From positions 1-45,500 of the forward strand of contig CANGGP010000023.1 in assembly GCA_947453445.1 (NCBI GenBank): a stretch of DNA of 45,500 nucleotides, read 5' to 3'. Origin of the DNA: Sphingobacteriaceae bacterium. GTDB lineage: Bacteria > Bacteroidota > Bacteroidia > B-17B0 > Aurantibacillaceae. The notes below the pieces were generated by a model. That model was not told the DNA's origin. It did no database searches and saw only the letters and a list, made by a program, of their open reading frames with translations. Position 1 is the stretch's first letter, and each line of letters starts with the position of its first letter. Below are positions 42,452 to 45,500 of the stretch, piece after piece. A program made the translations under genes and the position numbers.

Positions 42452-43858
42452 ATGATCGCACAACAAATTCAGACCGCTGCATATTTATTTGCCAGTATTC
42501 TGTTCATCTTAAGTTTAGGAAGTTTATCTTCTCAGGAATCGGCCAAACGTGGCGTGTTTTACGGCATCGTTGGGATGATTATTGCCATTATTGCTACTGT
42601 ATTGGGTGATGGCGTTCAAGGCCATACCTACATTATTACTGCCATTGCCATTGCATCGGTGATTGGTGTGTTATTGGCGCGTCGTGTTGAAATGACCTCC
42701 ATGCCACAATTGGTTGCCATTCTTCATAGTTTTGTTGGTTTAGCTGCCGTGTTGGTTGGTTTTGGTTCATACCTCGATCCTAAAACCCACAGCCTTGCAC
42801 CAACCGAACACAGCATCCACTTGGTTGAAGTGTTTATTGGTGTATTTATTGGTGCGCTTACTTTTACGGGCTCCATCATTGCTTGGGGAAAATTAGAAGG
42901 CAAGGTGCGCAGCAAACCATTGTTGTATCCGGGTCGTCATTTGGTAAACATTAGCTTGGTACTTATTTCAATTGTATTGGGTGTAATGTTCTCAATGGCT
43001 GAAGGAACTGATGGGTTGATTTATTTGTACATCATGACCGCTATTTCATGTTTCATTGGCGTAATGTTGGTAATGGCCATTGGCGGTGCCGATATGCCTG
43101 TTGTGGTGTCGATGTTAAACTCCTATTCAGGTTGGGCTGCTTCTGCTGCCGGCTTTATGTTAGGAAACGATTTATTAATTGTAACTGGTGCCTTGGTGGG
43201 TAGTTCAGGCGCCATTCTTTCAATCATTATGTGTGAAGCCATGAACCGCTCATTCTTTTCGGTTATTTTTGGCGGATTTGGAAATGCCCCTGCTGCAAGC
43301 GGCGATGTCAAGGCAATGGAAGGCGAAGTTACTTCTATCACACACGAAGAAACAGCCACCTTATTAAAAGAAGCCAAATCATTGGTGATTGTACCGGGTT
43401 ATGGTATGGCCGTTGCAAAAGCGCAATACCCAATTCATGAAATGGTGCAAGTGCTTCGCAAAGCCGGTAAAAAAGTTCGTTTTGCGATTCATCCTGTAGC
43501 CGGACGTTTACCGGGACACATGAATGTTTTATTGGCAGAAGCCAATGTACCATATGACATTGTACTTGAAATGGATGAAATCAACGAAGACCTTCCAGAT
43601 ACTGATGTGGTGATGGTAATTGGTGCCAACGACGTGGTTAATCCCGGCGCACAAGATGATCCATCAAGCCCTATTTACGGCATGCCTGTTATTGAAGCCT
43701 GGAAAGCCGAAAAAGTAATTGTGATGAAACGCTCAATGTCGGTGGGTTATGCCGGCGTTGAAAATCCTTTGTTCTACAAGCCAAATACCGATATGTTGTA
43801 TGGTGATGCAAAAGAAAGCGTTGAAAAAATTCTTGGTTTTTTAAGACCTAAAGTTTAA
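42452..43858 (+). CDS. pntB: NAD(P) transhydrogenase subunit beta
   Basis: Forms the remainder of the proton channel (about eight helices, 1-260) and the NADP-binding dIII domain (about 300-468: [78 protein letters not shown]). Length 468 aa, as in other bacteria. Uses proton-motive force to make NADPH. Confidence 0.97.
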   Translation: MIAQQIQTAAYLFASILFILSLGSLSSQESAKRGVFYGIVGMIIAIIATVLGDGVQGHTYIITAIAIASVIGVLLARRVEMTSMPQLVAILHSFVGLAAVLVGFGSYLDPKTHSLAPTEHSIHLVEVFIGVFIGALTFTGSIIAWGKLEGKVRSKPLLYPGRHLVNISLVLISIVLGVMFSMAEGTDGLIYLYIMTAISCFIGVMLVMAIGGADMPVVVSMLNSYSGWAASAAGFMLGNDLLIVTGALVGSSGAILSIIMCEAMNRSFFSVIFGGFGNAPAASGDVKAMEGEVTSITHEETATLLKEAKSLVIVPGYGMAVAKAQYPIHEMVQVLRKAGKKVRFAIHPVAGRLPGHMNVLLAEANVPYDIVLEMDEINEDLPDTDVVMVIGANDVVNPGAQDDPSSPIYGMPVIEAWKAEKVIVMKRSMSVGYAGVENPLFYKPNTDMLYGDAKESVEKILGFLRPKV

Positions 43859-43874
43859 TTGTTTTATAAAACGC

Positions 43875-43908
43875 AAAGCCCCTGTTAAAAATAACAGGGG
43901 CTTTTTTT
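43875..43908 (+). terminator. Rho-independent terminator of pntAB
   Basis: Stem aaagcccctgtta (43875-43887) with taacaggggcttt (43892-43904) and a T-run to 43908, 16 bp past the pntB stop. It may also end the convergent lipoprotein gene, for which the T-run is weaker. Confidence 0.88.
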
Positions 43909-43939
43909 ATGTTTCAATTTTTTTATAAATCAATTCAAT

Positions 43940-44449
43940 TTATTTCTTCAACTCAATCTCTTTGATCACGCGGTCTTTTTTAAAAATTACTTTCTTGTTT
44001 GCTTTACCAAGTGAATCATAATAGGTCCATACACTATCTTGTTGATCATTCTTATAAAAACCTGAATAACGCAGTTTACCGCTTTCGTAATACACCATAT
44101 TTGGTCCTTGGCGCAATCCTTTGTCGTAGTGCATTTCACTCCAAGCAATGCCTGTAGGAAAAAAGGACATCCATTGTCCGTGACGTTTTCCTTGACGGTA
44201 AAAGCCAACAAATTTCGTAATGCCCGTTGTGTATTTATCCACATAACTGCCGGTATAGCTACTATCGGGCGGTAAAATTAAAAGTGGATTTTTTTTCTTC
44301 ATCGAATCCCCTTTTCTTTTTTGATCTATTTTAGAAAGGGAATCCAAGGCTTGTTGTTCGGCTTCACTGAGCTGATCGCCTTGGTGTGAACAAGACGAGA
44401 AAAAAAACGAAACTAAAAAAGTACTGAGTATTAAGCGTGCTGGTTTCAT
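43940..44449 (-). CDS. MORN/YwqK-repeat lipoprotein
   Basis: A 169-aa lipoprotein: signal MKPARLILSTFLVSFFFSSC with Cys20 as lipid site, a charged linker with LSEAEQQALDSLSKIDQKRK, then four MORN-2 repeats (TTGITKFVGFYRQGKRHGQW, GIAWSEMHYDKGLRQGPN, GKLRYSGFYKNDQQDSVWTY, SLGKANKKVIFKKDRVIKEI). Surface-attached, role unknown. I chose the ATG at 44449, two bases before the upstream stop; an earlier ATG at 44467 would overlap it. Confidence 0.82.
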   Translation of the reverse strand: MKPARLILSTFLVSFFFSSCSHQGDQLSEAEQQALDSLSKIDQKRKGDSMKKKNPLLILPPDSSYTGSYVDKYTTGITKFVGFYRQGKRHGQWMSFFPTGIAWSEMHYDKGLRQGPNMVYYESGKLRYSGFYKNDQQDSVWTYYDSLGKANKKVIFKKDRVIKEIELKK

Positions 44450-44450
44450 C

Positions 44451-45428
44451 TTATTTTTTTCTTTCAATGGCGTAAGTTAATAATCGCTGTAGGCTGTTTC
44501 TTGACTCGTTTTCAGGCAACTGCTGTAAAGTTAACAGGGCTTGCGCTTTGTAATCGTGCATGATTTTATTGGCATAAGTGATGCCGCCTTTTTGAATCAC
44601 AAAATCAATCACCTTTTTTACTTGCTCACTTTCTTCATTGTGGTTTTTAATCAGGTTGATGATTTTTCGTTTTTCATTCCATGTGCTTTGATTTAAGGCA
44701 TAAATTAAAGGCAAGGTCATTTTCTTTTCTTTAATATCGATGCCCGTTGGTTTACCAATATCGCCTTCACTGCCAAAATCGAACAAATCATCTTTTATCT
44801 GAAAGGCAATGCCGGTAAGGGTTCCAAACTGATGCGCCGCTTTAATTAATTTTTCATCTTGGGTTACCGAAGCAACACCGGCAGCGCAACAAGCAGCAAT
44901 GAGGGTAGCCGTTTTTTTGGTGATGATATCAAAATAAACTTCTTCCGAAATATCTAAACGGCGCGCTTTTTCAATTTGCAACAATTCACCTTCGCTCATT
45001 TCGCGAACAGCATTGCTTACAATTTTTAATAAGTGAAAATCATTGTTGTCGAGTGATAAAAGCAATCCTTTCGACAATAAAAAATCGCCAATCAATACAG
45101 CGATTTTATTTTTCCATAACGCATTGACGCTAAAAAATCCGCGGCGTTCGTTGCTGTCGTCAACAACATCATCATGCACCAATGTGGCAGTGTGCAGTAA
45201 TTCAATCAAAGCAGCTGCCCTGTGCGTGCTGTCGTTAATGGCCCCGCACGACTGTGCCGACAAAAAAACAAACATGGGGCGTATTTGTTTTCCTTTGCGT
45301 TTTACAATGTATGAGGTAATTTTATCAAGCAGCGGCACCGAACTTTTCATGGCAACTTTGAATTTCTCTTCAAAAATTTCCATGTGGTGCGCAACCGGTA
45401 ATTTTATTTCATCAACTGCTTTTGACAC
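44451..45428 (-). CDS. Trans polyprenyl diphosphate synthase (long-chain type)
   Basis: Builds the polyprenyl chain for menaquinone or related lipids by adding IPP units. The 325-aa protein has the two Asp-rich motifs LVHDDVVDDSNERRG near 88-102 and IAFQIKDDLFDFGSEGDIGKP near 212-232, and GKQIRPMFVFLSAQ at about 50. The residues before the first Asp motif are LLHTAT, small, which suits a long product. Start is a GTG at 45428; an ATG 45 nt later is possible. Might also supply the GGGPS substrate. Confidence 0.92.
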   Translation of the reverse strand: MSKAVDEIKLPVAHHMEIFEEKFKVAMKSSVPLLDKITSYIVKRKGKQIRPMFVFLSAQSCGAINDSTHRAAALIELLHTATLVHDDVVDDSNERRGFFSVNALWKNKIAVLIGDFLLSKGLLLSLDNNDFHLLKIVSNAVREMSEGELLQIEKARRLDISEEVYFDIITKKTATLIAACCAAGVASVTQDEKLIKAAHQFGTLTGIAFQIKDDLFDFGSEGDIGKPTGIDIKEKKMTLPLIYALNQSTWNEKRKIINLIKNHNEESEQVKKVIDFVIQKGGITYANKIMHDYKAQALLTLQQLPENESRNSLQRLLTYAIERKK

Positions 45429-45500
45429 AAGTTCTAAGTTAAAATTTTATTTTAAAATGGGCGAAACTAATTTGTTTTTATTGGCTAATTGCCCACAAGC
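45429..45500. other. Upstream region of the polyprenyl synthase, window edge
   Basis: AT-rich sequence with no feature that I can support; the next gene lies outside the window. Confidence 0.4.

Overview
This is a 45.5 kb stretch of a Bacteroidota chromosome, AT-rich and densely packed. The evidence for the phylum is consistent: a secreted Kelch protein ends in a type IX secretion (T9SS) sorting domain; the ATP synthase operon runs atpB-E-F-H-A-G with no atpD/atpC, as is usual in this phylum; promoters match the Bacteroidota pattern TTG-N19/20-TAnnTTTG rather than the E. coli consensus; Shine-Dalgarno sequences are weak; and a GGGP synthase and LysS-type lysyl-tRNA synthetase are present. I cannot place it below phylum level. 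No phage, integrase, transposase or CRISPR array is visible. Most genes are housekeeping; the unusual content lies in repeats, small secreted proteins and gene structures. Layout. 1-3.2 kb: a partial secreted glycine-rich protein, a Kelch/T9SS protein and a lipoprotein. 3.2-3.8 kb: an array of alternating hairpin modules with a 151-bp period that runs into, and appears to encode, the C-terminal tail of lysS. 3.8-8.1 kb: lysS, an ECF sigma factor plus photolyase operon with regularly spaced palindromes in front of it, and a convergent fatty-acid desaturase. 8.2-13.4 kb: the ATP synthase operon on the minus strand, with a consensus promoter, a strong hairpin between atpE and atpF and a terminator after atpG. 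13.4-16.9 kb: an EVE-domain protein and a tightly overlapping five-gene minus-strand operon (PPTase, GGGPS, ThiE/TenI-like, PnuC, NadR-type kinase). 16.9-23.9 kb: ahcY, a frameshifted DUF1905/YdeI gene, a membrane metallophosphoesterase, a double-length Ddl-Ddl fusion and an ABC-2 permease. 23.9-26.0 kb: three minus-strand genes for exported proteins (cytochrome c lipoprotein, predicted beta-barrel, Rieske protein with no normal start codon). 26.3-26.7 kb: a tRNA with anticodon CAT, then two decayed copies interrupted by CCGATAGCTATCGG-type palindromes. 26.7-33.7 kb: HAD hydrolase, alpha/beta hydrolase, two small charged secreted proteins, pdxJ, CBS-ACT protein, truB, metF, NifU-like protein, rlmB and a DinB-like protein. 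33.7-45.4 kb: RlpA-like protein, FMN glutamate synthase-like protein, ABC-F ATPase, a long gene-poor stretch, two small secreted proteins, a repeat-rich region before trmD, the pntA-pntB transhydrogenase, a MORN/YwqK-like lipoprotein and a polyprenyl diphosphate synthase. How the genes work together: the atp genes supply the Fo sector plus delta, alpha and gamma of F1 but need beta and epsilon from elsewhere; pntAB links NAD(H) and NADP(H) pools to the proton gradient; pnuC with the NadR-like kinase suggests nicotinamide riboside salvage; ahcY and metF both serve the methionine/SAM cycle; the sigma factor and photolyase look like a light or DNA-damage response unit. The best leads for something undescribed are the lysS-tail hairpin array, the palindrome-riddled tRNA copies, the operator-like array before the sigma-photolyase operon, the double Ddl and the Rieske gene without a start codon.
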